DNA of 64,000 nucleotides from Mycobacterium sp. HUMS_12744610 (lineage in GTDB: Bacteria; Actinomycetota; Actinomycetes; Mycobacteriales; Mycobacteriaceae). Position 1 is the stretch's first letter, and each line of letters opens with the position of its first letter. Of this stretch, positions 26,786-35,400 are shown piece after piece. The notes below the pieces were generated by a model that saw only the letters and a list, made by a program, of their open reading frames with translations, did not search any database and was not told the origin of the DNA. Position numbers and translations under genes: made by a program. The stretch covers positions 620,001 to 684,000 of the forward strand of contig NZ_JBGEDP010000001.1 in assembly GCF_041206865.1 (NCBI RefSeq). Direction: 5' to 3'.

Positions 26786-26926
26786 GCGTTGCCGGCAGCT
26801 TGCGGGTGCCGGTCGACGCGGTAACGGGGTCGCGAACCCCCGGTGCGCGCGATTTTGTCGAAACGTGCGTTTTCTTGCGGCCCCGACCCCATCATGGCTA
26901 GGTACACGCGGACTTGGGGGGAAGCG

Positions 26927-28441
26927 ATGTCGTCTGTGCTTGTGGCGCCGGAGATGCTGGAGGGGGCCGCGGCGGATCTGGCGCGGATCGGTGCGGCGGT
27001 GCGCGCCGGCAATCTGGCCGCCGCGGTCCCGACGACGGGCATGGCGGCCGCGGGCGCCGACGAGGTATCGGTGATGGCCGCGGCGCTCTTCGGCGCGCAC
27101 GCCCGCCAGTACCAGGCGGCGGCGGCGCAGGCCGCGGCGTACTACGAGCAGTTCGTCGGCACCCTGAACGCCGCCGCGGCGTCGTACGCCGATGCGGAGG
27201 TGGCGGGCAGCACGCTGCTCGGCGGTGTGCGGTCATTGGTCGCCGACGGCTTCCAGGCCTTGGTCTACGGACCGGCGCACGCCGTCGGCGAGGCCTGGAT
27301 CGACAGCCCGGCCGGCCGCGTCCTGGACCCGATTATCAACGCGCCCATCGACCTGTTGCTCGGGCGCGCCCTGATCGGCAACGGTGCCGCGGGCACGGCG
27401 GCAGCCCCCATCGGCGGCGCCGGCGGCCTGTTGTTCGGCGACGGCGGCGCGGGCACGATCGATGCGGCCGGCGGGCGCGGCGGGTTGTTCGTCGGCAACG
27501 CCGGAACCGGTGTGGTCGCGCCATCCGGCGGCGGTGGGCAGCCGATCGTCATCGACTTCGTGCGCCACGGGCAGTCGATCGGCAACGCGCTGAACCTGAT
27601 CGACACCGGTGTGCCCGGGACCGGGCTCACCCAGTTGGGTCAGCAGGAGGCAACGGCCGTCGCGCACCTGCTCGCGGGCCAGGGGCCCTACGCAGGGATC
27701 TTCGAGTCGCAGTTGACCAGGGTCCAGGAGACCGCGGCGCCGCTGGCTTCCCTGCTCCAGGTGACCCCGCAGGTGTTGCCCGGTCTCAACGAGGTCAATG
27801 CCGGACTCTTCGACGGCTTGCCGCAGCTGAGCCCGGCCGGTCTGCTGTACCTGCCCGGGCCGCTCGCCTGGACGCTCGGGTTGCCGCTCATGCCGATGCT
27901 GGCCCCGGGGTCCATCGACTTCAACGGGGTGGTCTTCGATCAGGGTTTCACCAACGCGCTGCAGACGATGTACGCCACGGCCATGGCCAATCCGGTGCAT
28001 GCCGCCAACGGCCAGATCACCGACGTCGCGTACTCCAGCGAATTCGCCATCGAGGTCGGGACGCTGATGACCGTCAACAACCCCGATCCCTTGCTCATGC
28101 TCACCCACCCGCTGGCCAACACGGGCATGGTCGTGATGCAGGGCGATCCCCAGAGCGGCTGGACGCTGGTCAGCTGGGACGGGGTGCCCGTCCCGCCGGC
28201 GTCGTTGCCGACCGAACTCTTCGTCGACGTGCGCAACGTCATGGTGGCGCCGCAGTTCGCGGCCTTCGACGTCGTGGCGGCCCTGCCGACCGGCGATCCG
28301 GCGACCATCGTCGACGCGATCGGGAACGGTGCCGATCAGATCGGCGCGGCGGTGACGCAGTTCCCCGGTGCGGTGACCCAGGACATCGTCGACGCCGTCG
28401 GCGTGCCCGGCCCGGGCGCTCTGAGCAGCCTGCTGCCCTGA
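26927..28441 (+). CDS. PE-family protein with phosphoglycerate-mutase-like domain (Rv0754/PE_PGRS11-like)
   Basis: The 504-residue protein has a PE domain (residues 1-95, starting SSVLVAPEMLEGAAAD). A short glycine-rich linker (about 150-205) is followed by a histidine-phosphatase domain beginning IVIDFVRHGQSIGN, with the catalytic RHG at about 213-215. In M. tuberculosis, PE_PGRS11 carries the same mutase-like domain; here the PGRS linker is much reduced. The start at 26927 is set by the PE motif and a ggggggaag ribosome site. The protein is probably exported by ESX-5. Confidence 0.9.
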   Translation: MSSVLVAPEMLEGAAADLARIGAAVRAGNLAAAVPTTGMAAAGADEVSVMAAALFGAHARQYQAAAAQAAAYYEQFVGTLNAAAASYADAEVAGSTLLGGVRSLVADGFQALVYGPAHAVGEAWIDSPAGRVLDPIINAPIDLLLGRALIGNGAAGTAAAPIGGAGGLLFGDGGAGTIDAAGGRGGLFVGNAGTGVVAPSGGGGQPIVIDFVRHGQSIGNALNLIDTGVPGTGLTQLGQQEATAVAHLLAGQGPYAGIFESQLTRVQETAAPLASLLQVTPQVLPGLNEVNAGLFDGLPQLSPAGLLYLPGPLAWTLGLPLMPMLAPGSIDFNGVVFDQGFTNALQTMYATAMANPVHAANGQITDVAYSSEFAIEVGTLMTVNNPDPLLMLTHPLANTGMVVMQGDPQSGWTLVSWDGVPVPPASLPTELFVDVRNVMVAPQFAAFDVVAALPTGDPATIVDAIGNGADQIGAAVTQFPGAVTQDIVDAVGVPGPGALSSLLP

Positions 28442-28554
28442 CGGCCAGCGGGTTGCGCGTTTTGGCAGCGGATGTTCGCCGGGGGGTGACGCGTGGCTAT
28501 GTAAGACCGCAGGAACTGCGTTCGACCGCTGTGTCACCGCCGGAGGCCATGACG

Positions 28555-28851
28555 ATGAATCTGCAGCTGAGCGCGCTGGGGGTTGCGGCGTTCGCCGCGA
28601 CCGGGGCCGGCTTCGCCGTGCCGGCATCCGCGGGCTGCGAGGCCCAGCCGTCCGCGCACTATTGCGACGGGCCGATCAGGGCCGACGGCACCTGGCAGCG
28701 CTGCCAGGTCGCGTTCGGGGGGCCGGTGTACGACGCCCAGTCGCGGCTGCAGGGCTGGAAGCCGGACACTTCGCGCCGCTATGAGATCAATCCGGCCGAG
28801 CCGTGGCCGGTGACACCGGCCGGGCAGCCGCGCTACCACATCGACCCGTAA
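28555..28851 (+). CDS. Small secreted CDGP-domain protein
   Basis: This 98-residue protein has a signal peptide (about residues 1-27, ending VPASAG). The mature part carries the mycobacterial CDGP signature (YCDGPIRADGTWQRC), with paired cysteines. Two ATGs lie 6 nt apart; the second, at 28555, is preferred because the ggagg site is 8 nt upstream of it but only 2 nt from the first. Function is unknown. Confidence 0.82.
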   Translation: MNLQLSALGVAAFAATGAGFAVPASAGCEAQPSAHYCDGPIRADGTWQRCQVAFGGPVYDAQSRLQGWKPDTSRRYEINPAEPWPVTPAGQPRYHIDP

Positions 28852-28953
28852 CCGGCCGCGGCCGGCGAAAAATTTCGCAAAGACGCCGGACGGTTCGGCC
28901 GGTCGCAGTACCATTTCGGTGCCATCGGGGGGAACGGCCGGTGGGAGGCACCC

Positions 28954-30375
28954 TTGTCCTACCTATTTGCGACCCCCGAAGTGTTGGCGTCGGCGGCGGC
29001 CGAAGTGGCCGGCATCGGCTCGTCGCTGCGGGCCGCCACTGCGGCGGCGGCGTCCTCGACGACGGCGATCGTCGCCGCGGCCGGCGACGAGGTGTCGGTG
29101 GCCGTCGCAAACGTTTTCGGCGGCTACGCCCGGGAGTTCCACGTACTGACCGCACAGACCGTCCTGTTTCACGGCCAGTTCGCCGGCGCGTTGAGCGGGG
29201 CGGCGACGGCATACATCGACGGCGAAATCCTCAATGTGTCGCTGCTGATCAAGGGGTTGGAGCAGCAGTTCTTCGACCAAGGGTTCTTCTCCCCCTTCAC
29301 CTATCTGACGGGGCAACCGCTCTTCGGTAGAGATGCCGTCGGGCCCGCCGTCACCGGGACCACCGGGCCCGGTCTGCTGGGCAGGCTGCTCACCGGCTTC
29401 TTCAACGGCACCCTCAGTGCCAGCAGCAGCGGTGTGACGCAGGGAACGGGAACCCCCGGCCTGGTGACCGGGGTCAGGGAGGGGTTCTCCTATCTGCAGC
29501 TCGGGGTCGGGCCGCATGGCTATGACGCCCCGGCGCGCTGGTACTTCCCGACGCAGGCAAACGGCACGGTCGATGCGCGCGGCGTCATCTATCTGCAGCA
29601 CGGCTTCCTGGGGACGGGCGGCTGGTACGGCAGCCTGGCCACCGCGCTGGCGTACGGCACCGACAGCATCGTGGTCGTCCCCACCGTGTCGTCGCTGCCG
29701 TTGCCCGGCGGCGCCTGGCTGAGCGGCACGCAGATGCAGCAGGCCGTCGGATCGTTGTTCCTGGGCAACGAGACGGCGCTGAACCTCAGCGCGAGCCAGG
29801 CCGGTTACCACGGCACCCTGCCGCAGAGTTTCATGATCACCGGGCATTCGGCCGGCGGCGGCCTCGCCACGATCGCCGCGGGCGACTACGTCGCCGACCT
29901 CGGGACGAACACCACCGCCAACCACCTTCTCGGTGTCGTGATGTTCGACGGGGTCGCCAACAGCTCCACGGCCTTCGCGTCCGCGATCGCCAACCTCAAG
30001 ACGCTCAACATCCCCGACTATGTGGTGGCAGCGCAGCCCCAGGCGTGGAACGCCTATGGGGCCACCACGAATCAACTGGCCAGTCTTTACCCGCATCAGT
30101 TCGTCGGGGTCGAGCTGCTCAACGGCTCGCACGTCGACTCGCTGCTGGGCAACAAACCCGTCATCGACTTCATCTCGCAGCTGTTCACCCAGTACTCCCC
30201 GGGCGGCGACACCCAGGCCGTGTACACCCTGTCCACGGGCTGGATCAACGACATCTACACCGGGCACGGCCCGCTCAACCCGGACTACGGCCTGTACGGG
30301 ACCACCGGCGGCTACGTGCCGCCCGGCGGCCAGCAGATCATCCTGGGCCCGGCCACCGGGGTTGTGTTGCCGTAA
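28954..30375 (+). CDS. PE-family protein with alpha/beta-hydrolase (PE-PPE type) domain
   Basis: The 473-residue protein starts with TTG at 28954 (SYLFATPEVLASAAAEVAG, PE domain residues 1-95). A linker leads to a hydrolase domain from about residue 170, with ARGVIYLQHGFLGTGGWY (oxyanion), GHSAGGGL with the nucleophile serine near residue 299, and GSHVDSLLG containing a likely catalytic histidine. Related PE hydrolases act as esterases or lipases at the cell surface. The TTG start is supported by the PE motif and a ggtgggagg ribosome site. Confidence 0.88.
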   Translation: MSYLFATPEVLASAAAEVAGIGSSLRAATAAAASSTTAIVAAAGDEVSVAVANVFGGYAREFHVLTAQTVLFHGQFAGALSGAATAYIDGEILNVSLLIKGLEQQFFDQGFFSPFTYLTGQPLFGRDAVGPAVTGTTGPGLLGRLLTGFFNGTLSASSSGVTQGTGTPGLVTGVREGFSYLQLGVGPHGYDAPARWYFPTQANGTVDARGVIYLQHGFLGTGGWYGSLATALAYGTDSIVVVPTVSSLPLPGGAWLSGTQMQQAVGSLFLGNETALNLSASQAGYHGTLPQSFMITGHSAGGGLATIAAGDYVADLGTNTTANHLLGVVMFDGVANSSTAFASAIANLKTLNIPDYVVAAQPQAWNAYGATTNQLASLYPHQFVGVELLNGSHVDSLLGNKPVIDFISQLFTQYSPGGDTQAVYTLSTGWINDIYTGHGPLNPDYGLYGTTGGYVPPGGQQIILGPATGVVLP

Positions 30376-30409
30376 TCGACCGCCGCGAACGGACGGCCCC
30401 CGCTGGGAA

Positions 30410-31123
30410 CTACCGGCGGCGCCGGCGACGGAGTCGGAGCCAGATGCCGATTACGGCAACCAGGACCACCACGGCGACGATGCCGCCGAGTGCCAGGCGC
30501 TCGGGCTGCGTGGGGCCTCCGAACTGGTAGCCCTGTGGTCCAGGAAGAGGGTCAGGTGCGCCGGCCGGCGGGTCGCCGGGGTGCGCCCCGCTGCGCGCCG
30601 CCGCCGCGGGGGATGGTTCCGGGTTCGGCGCCGGGTCCGCTGCCGACCCGCTGACCGCCCCGGCGGGCGACGGGCGTTGCCGACGGTCACTTTCCCGACG
30701 CCGCCGCACCCAGACCGGGTCTGCCAGCGCGTCGGGCGCCAGCCACATCAGCAGCCCGAGGTTGACCACCGCCAGCACGCCGTGCAGCACGACGTCGGCG
30801 GCGTGGAATCCCAACGGCGTCGGGGTTCTGTGCGTGGCCGCGACGGCTCCCACGAACAACAAGATGGTGTAGGCCGCGGCGCTGAACCCGGTGACCGTTA
30901 CCGCCGCGCGACGGTTGCCGACACTCCCGACAGCCACCACGCCGAACGCCAGCAGCATCCCGCTGTGCGCCGGAGTCGTCGCCAGGCCGAGAACCGGGGC
31001 GCCTGTGGGGCCGGCATGCGGATGCCGGGCCGCCGAGACCAGCCCGGCGACACCCAACGCGGCCACCAGCACGCCTTCGGCCAACACCCACCAACGTCCG
31101 CTGCGGAAATGCCGCGGGTCCAT
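30410..31123 (-). CDS. DUF4383-type membrane protein
   Basis: The 237-residue reading has four membrane segments: about residues 9-29 (WWVLAEGVLVAALGVAGL), a second with SGMLLAFGVVAVG, AYTILLFVGAVAA, and VVLHGVLAVVNLGLLMWL. These are followed by a Pro/Ala-rich charged linker and a last helix with an arginine cluster at the C-terminus. HAADVVLHGVLA is typical of DUF4383. The start at 31123 is the best ATG, but the ribosome site is weak and an upstream start is possible. Function is unknown. Confidence 0.75.
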   Translation of the reverse strand: MDPRHFRSGRWWVLAEGVLVAALGVAGLVSAARHPHAGPTGAPVLGLATTPAHSGMLLAFGVVAVGSVGNRRAAVTVTGFSAAAYTILLFVGAVAATHRTPTPLGFHAADVVLHGVLAVVNLGLLMWLAPDALADPVWVRRRRESDRRQRPSPAGAVSGSAADPAPNPEPSPAAAARSGAHPGDPPAGAPDPLPGPQGYQFGGPTQPERLALGGIVAVVVLVAVIGIWLRLRRRRRR

Positions 31124-31332
31124 TTGACCATCCGCAGATCCGACGTCACGCCACGCACCGGCCCCGCCGTCACCGGCATCGCCCAACCTCCGCTTTGAGC
31201 CCGAACAAGTTCCGCTATATCGGCTACCCGATACCGGCCGGGCTACTCGGGCCGGCCGGCAACCGGGCGAGCTGCGCCGACCTGGCCGGGGACCGCTGCG
31301 CGGCATCTCGGGGCAAAGCCGCCGGTGTGCGG

Positions 31333-31404
31333 AGCCCCCTGTCAGGATTGAACTGACGACCGCTCGCTTACAAGGCGAGTGCTCTACCACTGAGCTAAGG
31401 AGGC
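31333..31404 (-). tRNA. tRNA-Thr (anticodon TGT)
   Basis: On the minus strand a 72-nt cloverleaf begins GCCTCCT and ends AGGGGGC plus discriminator T; the acceptor stem pairs fully with one T-G pair. The D-arm TAGCTCAGTGGTAGAGCA, the anticodon stem CTCGC/GCGAG with loop CTTGTAA (anticodon TGT, threonine) and the TTCAATC loop are all present. CCA is not encoded. Confidence 0.96.
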
Positions 31405-31431
31405 CGGTGAAACCGGTGCCAGCCTAACGAA

Positions 31432-32160
31432 TCACTCGTTGGTGTCGATGATGCGCGTGGAGCGCACCGGGCGCGTCACCGTGCGCCGCGGCAGGCGCCG
31501 GCCGGGCAGCGGGATGCGCTCGGCGATGTTGCTCAGCGGGTTGACCACCATGGTCAGCGCGACGACCGCATCCTGCAGCGTCTCGATCGCGGGCTCGAGC
31601 GCCTCCATCCCCGGCGTCAGCCGGGCCAGGGTGTCGGCGACGTCGGCGAGCTGTTCGAGCGGACCGTTCCTGGCGGTCAGCTTGTCGATCAGTCCGCCAT
31701 CGGCGAGCAGCCGATCGGCCAGCCCGTCCTCGGACAGCACGCGTTCGATCAGGCCTTCCTCGGCGAGCAACTGGTCGGCCAGCCCGCCAGGCTGCAACGC
31801 GCGCTGCAGGCCGCCGCCGTCGGCGGTCAGCCGGTCGAGCAGGCCGCCCTGCGAGGTCAGCAGGTCGACAACCCCGCCCGGGCGCAGCAGCCGGTCCAGC
31901 GGCCCGTCGGGTGCCACGGCACGCCCCAGGGGGGCGTCGTCGTCCATCAGCCGCGCCAGCCGGTTGGCACGCACGATCGCGTCGTCGATCCCCAGCATGG
32001 ACGCCACGCCGTTCACCCCGGCGCCGGTCCCGCCGTCCCCCACCGCGCGCTTGGCCACGCCGACGGCCACCGAGGCGACGTTCAAGCTCGCCTCCGCGGC
32101 GGCGAGGCCGGCCCGCGCGGGGGCGGTCGCCAGGGACACGACGCTTTTGACGAGGTTCAT
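31432..32160 (-). CDS. Conserved decapeptide-repeat protein (Rv0756c-like)
   Basis: This 242-residue protein is adjacent to phoP. The central region (about residues 80-170) is built from about nine copies of a roughly ten-residue unit related to GGLxDRLLxD (PLDRLLRPGG, LLDRLTADGG, LADQLLAEEG, LIERVLSEDG, LADRLLADGG). A C-terminal helix and a basic tail follow. The repeats should form amphipathic helices. No enzyme motif is seen. It is transcribed divergently from phoP, whose promoter region begins right at its start. Confidence 0.8.
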   Translation of the reverse strand: MNLVKSVVSLATAPARAGLAAAEASLNVASVAVGVAKRAVGDGGTGAGVNGVASMLGIDDAIVRANRLARLMDDDAPLGRAVAPDGPLDRLLRPGGVVDLLTSQGGLLDRLTADGGGLQRALQPGGLADQLLAEEGLIERVLSEDGLADRLLADGGLIDKLTARNGPLEQLADVADTLARLTPGMEALEPAIETLQDAVVALTMVVNPLSNIAERIPLPGRRLPRRTVTRPVRSTRIIDTNE

Positions 32161-32261
32161 GCTTGGAGTCTATTCGCGACGCGACCTCGATGAACGACGT
32201 TCGGGTCGACGGCGGTGCGATGATGGCTGGCAGGCTATTATCAGATTGTTACCACCTGGCT

Positions 32262-32287
32262 CACAGCAAGTACACACTTACTGTGAA
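32262..32287. promoter_or_regulatory. Inverted repeat in the phoP promoter, possible PhoP site
   Basis: TCACAGCAAGT at 32262-32272 and ACTTACTGTGA at 32277-32287 form 11-bp arms with one mismatch around ACAC. The left arm starts with TCACAGC, the known PhoP half-site, lying 32 bp before the chosen start codon. Weaker half-site-like heptamers occur 11 bp to each side (TACCACC, ACACACT), the spacing of PhoP direct repeats. Autoregulation is plausible. Confidence 0.5.
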
Positions 32288-32318
32288 GGCAATGTTCAAG
32301 TTAGGACAGAAGGCCCCA

Positions 32319-33038
32319 ATGACAGCGGCTATCCCGAGCGAGTCCAAACCGGAGGCTCGCATCCTCGTGGTCGACGACGAGGCCAACATCGTCGAACTGC
32401 TCTCCGTCAGCCTGAAGTTTCAGGGATTCGAGGTGCACACCGCGACCAACGGGGCCCAGGCCCTCGATAGAGCGCGCGAAACCCGTCCGGACGCGGTCAT
32501 CCTCGACGTGATGATGCCCGGGATGGACGGGTTCGGGGTGCTGCGCCGGCTGCGCGCCGACGGCATCGACGCCCCGGCGCTGTTCCTGACGGCCCGCGAC
32601 TCCCTGCAGGACAAGATCGCGGGCCTGACCCTGGGCGGTGACGACTACGTGACCAAGCCGTTCAGCCTGGAAGAGGTGGTCGCCCGGCTGCGGGTCATCC
32701 TGCGGCGCGCCGGCAAGGGCGGAGCGGAACCCCGCAACGCCCGGTTGACGTTCGCCGACATCGAACTCGACGAAGAGACCCACGAGGTGTGGAAGGCCGG
32801 CCAGCCGGTGTCGCTGTCGCCGACGGAGTTCACCCTGCTGCGCTACTTCGTCATCAATGCGGGCACGGTTCTGAGCAAACCCAAGATCCTCGACCACGTC
32901 TGGCGCTATGACTTCGGCGGCGACGTCAACGTCGTCGAGTCCTACGTGTCGTACCTGCGCCGCAAGATCGACACCGGCGACAAGCGGCTTTTGCACACCC
33001 TGCGCGGTGTGGGCTATGTGCTGCGTGAGCCCCGCTGA
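32319..33038 (+). CDS. phoP: Response regulator PhoP
   Basis: This 239-residue OmpR-type regulator has a receiver domain (VVDDE; phosphoacceptor Asp at about residue 63 in VILDVMMPGMDG; Thr in LFLTARD; Lys in YVTKPFS) and a winged-helix domain (LSPTEFTLLRYF, ESYVSYLRRKID). It is nearly identical to M. tuberculosis PhoP, the master regulator of virulence lipids, ESX-1 secretion and pH response. The start at 32319 is chosen for its ribosome site (agaagg, 5 nt spacing); the in-frame ATG at 32292 is the alternative. phoR follows 32 nt later. Confidence 0.95.
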   Translation: MTAAIPSESKPEARILVVDDEANIVELLSVSLKFQGFEVHTATNGAQALDRARETRPDAVILDVMMPGMDGFGVLRRLRADGIDAPALFLTARDSLQDKIAGLTLGGDDYVTKPFSLEEVVARLRVILRRAGKGGAEPRNARLTFADIELDEETHEVWKAGQPVSLSPTEFTLLRYFVINAGTVLSKPKILDHVWRYDFGGDVNVVESYVSYLRRKIDTGDKRLLHTLRGVGYVLREPR

Positions 33039-33070
33039 GCACCCGAGTGGCCGCCGGGCGAGGTAGGTGA

Positions 33071-34537
33071 GTGGTGGCCAAGAACACGGACACGCTCAAG
33101 CGGCTCCGACGCGGTGTGCCCCTTCGGGTGAGCCTGGTCGCGGCCACCCTCGTCCTGGTCGGCTGCGGCCTGTTGGTCTCGGGGGTCGCGGTCACCTCGA
33201 TCCTGCGTCACGTGCTGGTCAGCCGGATCGACCAGACGCTGCTCGAGGCATCCCGCGGCTGGGCGCTGGCCCCGCGCCGGCAGTCACCGCCGCCCTACGA
33301 GAGCCCGGACCCCGGCCGGCCCCCGTCGAAGTTCTACGTGCGCGGCATCGGCACCGACGGCACGCCGTTCACCGCCATCAACGACCGCAACGCCGAACCG
33401 GCACTGCCGCCCGACAACGACGTGGGCCCCGACCCGACCACCCTGCCCTCGGTCAACGGCTCCGACATCGAGTGGCGCGCGGTCTCGGTGCGCGGCCCGC
33501 ACGGCCTAACGACCGTCGCGATCGACCTCTCCGACGTCCAGCACACGGTGCGTTCGCTGGTCTGGTTGCAGATCGGCATCGGGGTGGGCGTGCTCGTCAT
33601 CGTCGGGATCGCCAGCTTCGCGGTGGTCCAGCGCAGCCTGCGGCCGCTGTCCGAAGTCGAACAGACCGCCGCGGCGATCGCGGGCGGCCAACTCGACCGC
33701 CGGATTCCGCAGCGCGACCCCCGCACCGAGGTGGGCCAGCTCTCGTTGGCGCTCAACGGAATGCTCACCCAGATCCAGGAGGCGTTGGCCTCCTCGGAGT
33801 CCTCGGCCGAGAAGGCGCGCAGCTCCGAGGACCGGATGCGGCGGTTCATCACCGACGCCAGCCACGAGCTGCGCACCCCGCTGACCACCATCCGCGGCTT
33901 CGCCGAGCTGTATCGCCAGGGCGCCGCCCGCGACGTGTCGATGCTGCTGGCGCGGATAGAAAGCGAAGCCAGCCGGATGGGCCTGCTCGTCGAGGATCTG
34001 CTGCTGCTGGCCCGCCTGGACGCCCAACGCCCGCTGGAAAATCATCAGGTGGACCTGCTGGCGCTGGCCAGCGACGCAGTGCACGACGCGCAGGCCATGG
34101 GTCCCAAGCGCACGATCAGCATGGAGGTCTTCGACGGTCCCGGCACCCCGGAGGTGGTCGGTGACGAGGCCCGGATCCGCCAGGTGCTGAGCAACCTGCT
34201 GGTGAACGCCTTGCAGCACACCCCGGACAGCGCCGACGTCATCGTGCGGGTCGGCACCGAGGGCGACGACGCGGTGATCGAGGTGGCCGACAAGGGGCCG
34301 GGCATGAGCCGCGAGGACGCGGCGCGGGTGTTCGAGCGCTTCTACCGCACCGACTCCTCACGTGCCCGGGCCAGCGGCGGCACCGGCCTCGGGCTTTCTA
34401 TCGTCGATTCGTTGGTGCACGCGCACGGCGGCACCGTCACCGTGACCACCGCCCCCGGTGACGGCTGCTGCTTTCGCGTCACGCTGCCGCGGGTGAGCGA
34501 CGTGCCCGCGCCCGAGGAGCCGGTTCACGCCAGCTGA
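33071..34537 (+). CDS. phoR: Sensor histidine kinase PhoR
   Basis: The 488-residue kinase has membrane helices at about residues 20-45 and 165-190 enclosing an extracytoplasmic sensor domain. A HAMP domain follows, then the H-box [18 protein letters not shown] with the phosphorylated histidine at about residue 265. The N-box ([13 protein letters not shown]), the G1 box (VADKGPGMS) and the G2 box ([10 protein letters not shown]) complete the kinase. It is co-transcribed with phoP. The last 13 nt overlap the convergent HIT gene. Confidence 0.95.
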   Translation: MVAKNTDTLKRLRRGVPLRVSLVAATLVLVGCGLLVSGVAVTSILRHVLVSRIDQTLLEASRGWALAPRRQSPPPYESPDPGRPPSKFYVRGIGTDGTPFTAINDRNAEPALPPDNDVGPDPTTLPSVNGSDIEWRAVSVRGPHGLTTVAIDLSDVQHTVRSLVWLQIGIGVGVLVIVGIASFAVVQRSLRPLSEVEQTAAAIAGGQLDRRIPQRDPRTEVGQLSLALNGMLTQIQEALASSESSAEKARSSEDRMRRFITDASHELRTPLTTIRGFAELYRQGAARDVSMLLARIESEASRMGLLVEDLLLLARLDAQRPLENHQVDLLALASDAVHDAQAMGPKRTISMEVFDGPGTPEVVGDEARIRQVLSNLLVNALQHTPDSADVIVRVGTEGDDAVIEVADKGPGMSREDAARVFERFYRTDSSRARASGGTGLGLSIVDSLVHAHGGTVTVTTAPGDGCCFRVTLPRVSDVPAPEEPVHAS

Positions 34538-34929
34538 GCCAGGGCCGCCTTGATCTTGGCCTGCGCCTCGTCCAGCGATTCCGGCGACGGGTTGCGGTCG
34601 ACGTGGGCGAAGCCGAAGTCGCCCAGGCTGCGGGTGGGGAACACGTGAACGTGCAGATGCGGCACTTCGAGCCCGGCGATGATCACGCCGGCCCGCTCGG
34701 TGTTGAACGCCTTGCACACGGCCCTGCCGATCAGCTGGCTCACCGCCATGACGCGGGCGAAGACCGCGCCGTCGACGTCCTGCCACTGGTCGATCTCGGC
34801 GCGCGGCACCACCAGCGTATGGCCCTGGGTCATCGGCTCGATCGTCAGGAACGCGACGACGTCGTCGTGCTCGTAGACGAAACGGCCGGGCAGTTCTCGG
34901 TTGATGATCTTGGTGAAGACCGACGACAT
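34525..34929 (-). CDS. HIT-family hydrolase (Rv0759c-like)
   Basis: This 134-residue histidine-triad protein has the N-terminal [16 protein letters not shown], the [13 protein letters not shown] segment and the active-site triad [10 protein letters not shown]. The family hydrolyses nucleotide phosphoramidates or dinucleotides such as AMP-NH2 and Ap4A. The C-terminal tail is slightly longer than in H37Rv as I remember it. It lies downstream of the KSI-like gene with 37 nt between them. Confidence 0.9.
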   Translation of the reverse strand: MSSVFTKIINRELPGRFVYEHDDVVAFLTIEPMTQGHTLVVPRAEIDQWQDVDGAVFARVMAVSQLIGRAVCKAFNTERAGVIIAGLEVPHLHVHVFPTRSLGDFGFAHVDRNPSPESLDEAQAKIKAALAQLA

Positions 34930-34966
34930 GGGCCCAGCATAGGTTCGGCGATCCGACGACCCTGGG

Positions 34967-35386
34967 TCAGTCCTCCTGGCCGAACTCCATGACGTCGAGG
35001 TTCCAGTAGCCGCGCATGTTGGTGATCAGCCCCGCCTCATTCACCTTGTAGGTGAACACCCCACGCACCTTGCTGGTCATCCCGCCCTCGAACTTGCTCT
35101 GCAGCACCAGAATATGTGCGATCTCGTCGGGAGAGCTCGACGGGAAGGTTTCCTCGCACGTGATGGTGAGCTGATTCTGGGCGATGTTGTTGTCGAAGAA
35201 CTCGCCGACGGCTGCCTTCCCGCGCACACCGTTGCCGTCGGGGTTGGTGACCGACTTGCCGATCGGGTCCTCGATGACCACGTCGTCGGTCATCAGCGCC
35301 AGCCAGCCGTCCCGGTCCTTACCTTGCGCGCAGCGCCATGACGACTGCGACGCGGCCAGTGCCGGAGATACTGCGGTTTCGGTCAT
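34967..35386 (-). CDS. Ketosteroid-isomerase/SnoaL-fold protein (Rv0760c-like)
   Basis: The 139-residue protein fits the NTF2/SnoaL fold of ketosteroid isomerases ([18 protein letters not shown] near residues 30-47, [17 protein letters not shown] near the end). The M. tuberculosis orthologue binds steroid-like ligands, as I recall; catalytic activity is uncertain. The ATG at 35386 has a clear ribosome site (ggagaa). It follows the FMN/FAD reductase gene by 14 nt, so both are probably co-transcribed. Confidence 0.88.
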   Translation of the reverse strand: MTETAVSPALAASQSSWRCAQGKDRDGWLALMTDDVVIEDPIGKSVTNPDGNGVRGKAAVGEFFDNNIAQNQLTITCEETFPSSSPDEIAHILVLQSKFEGGMTSKVRGVFTYKVNEAGLITNMRGYWNLDVMEFGQED

Positions 35387-35400
35387 CTTTTCTCCTGCCT

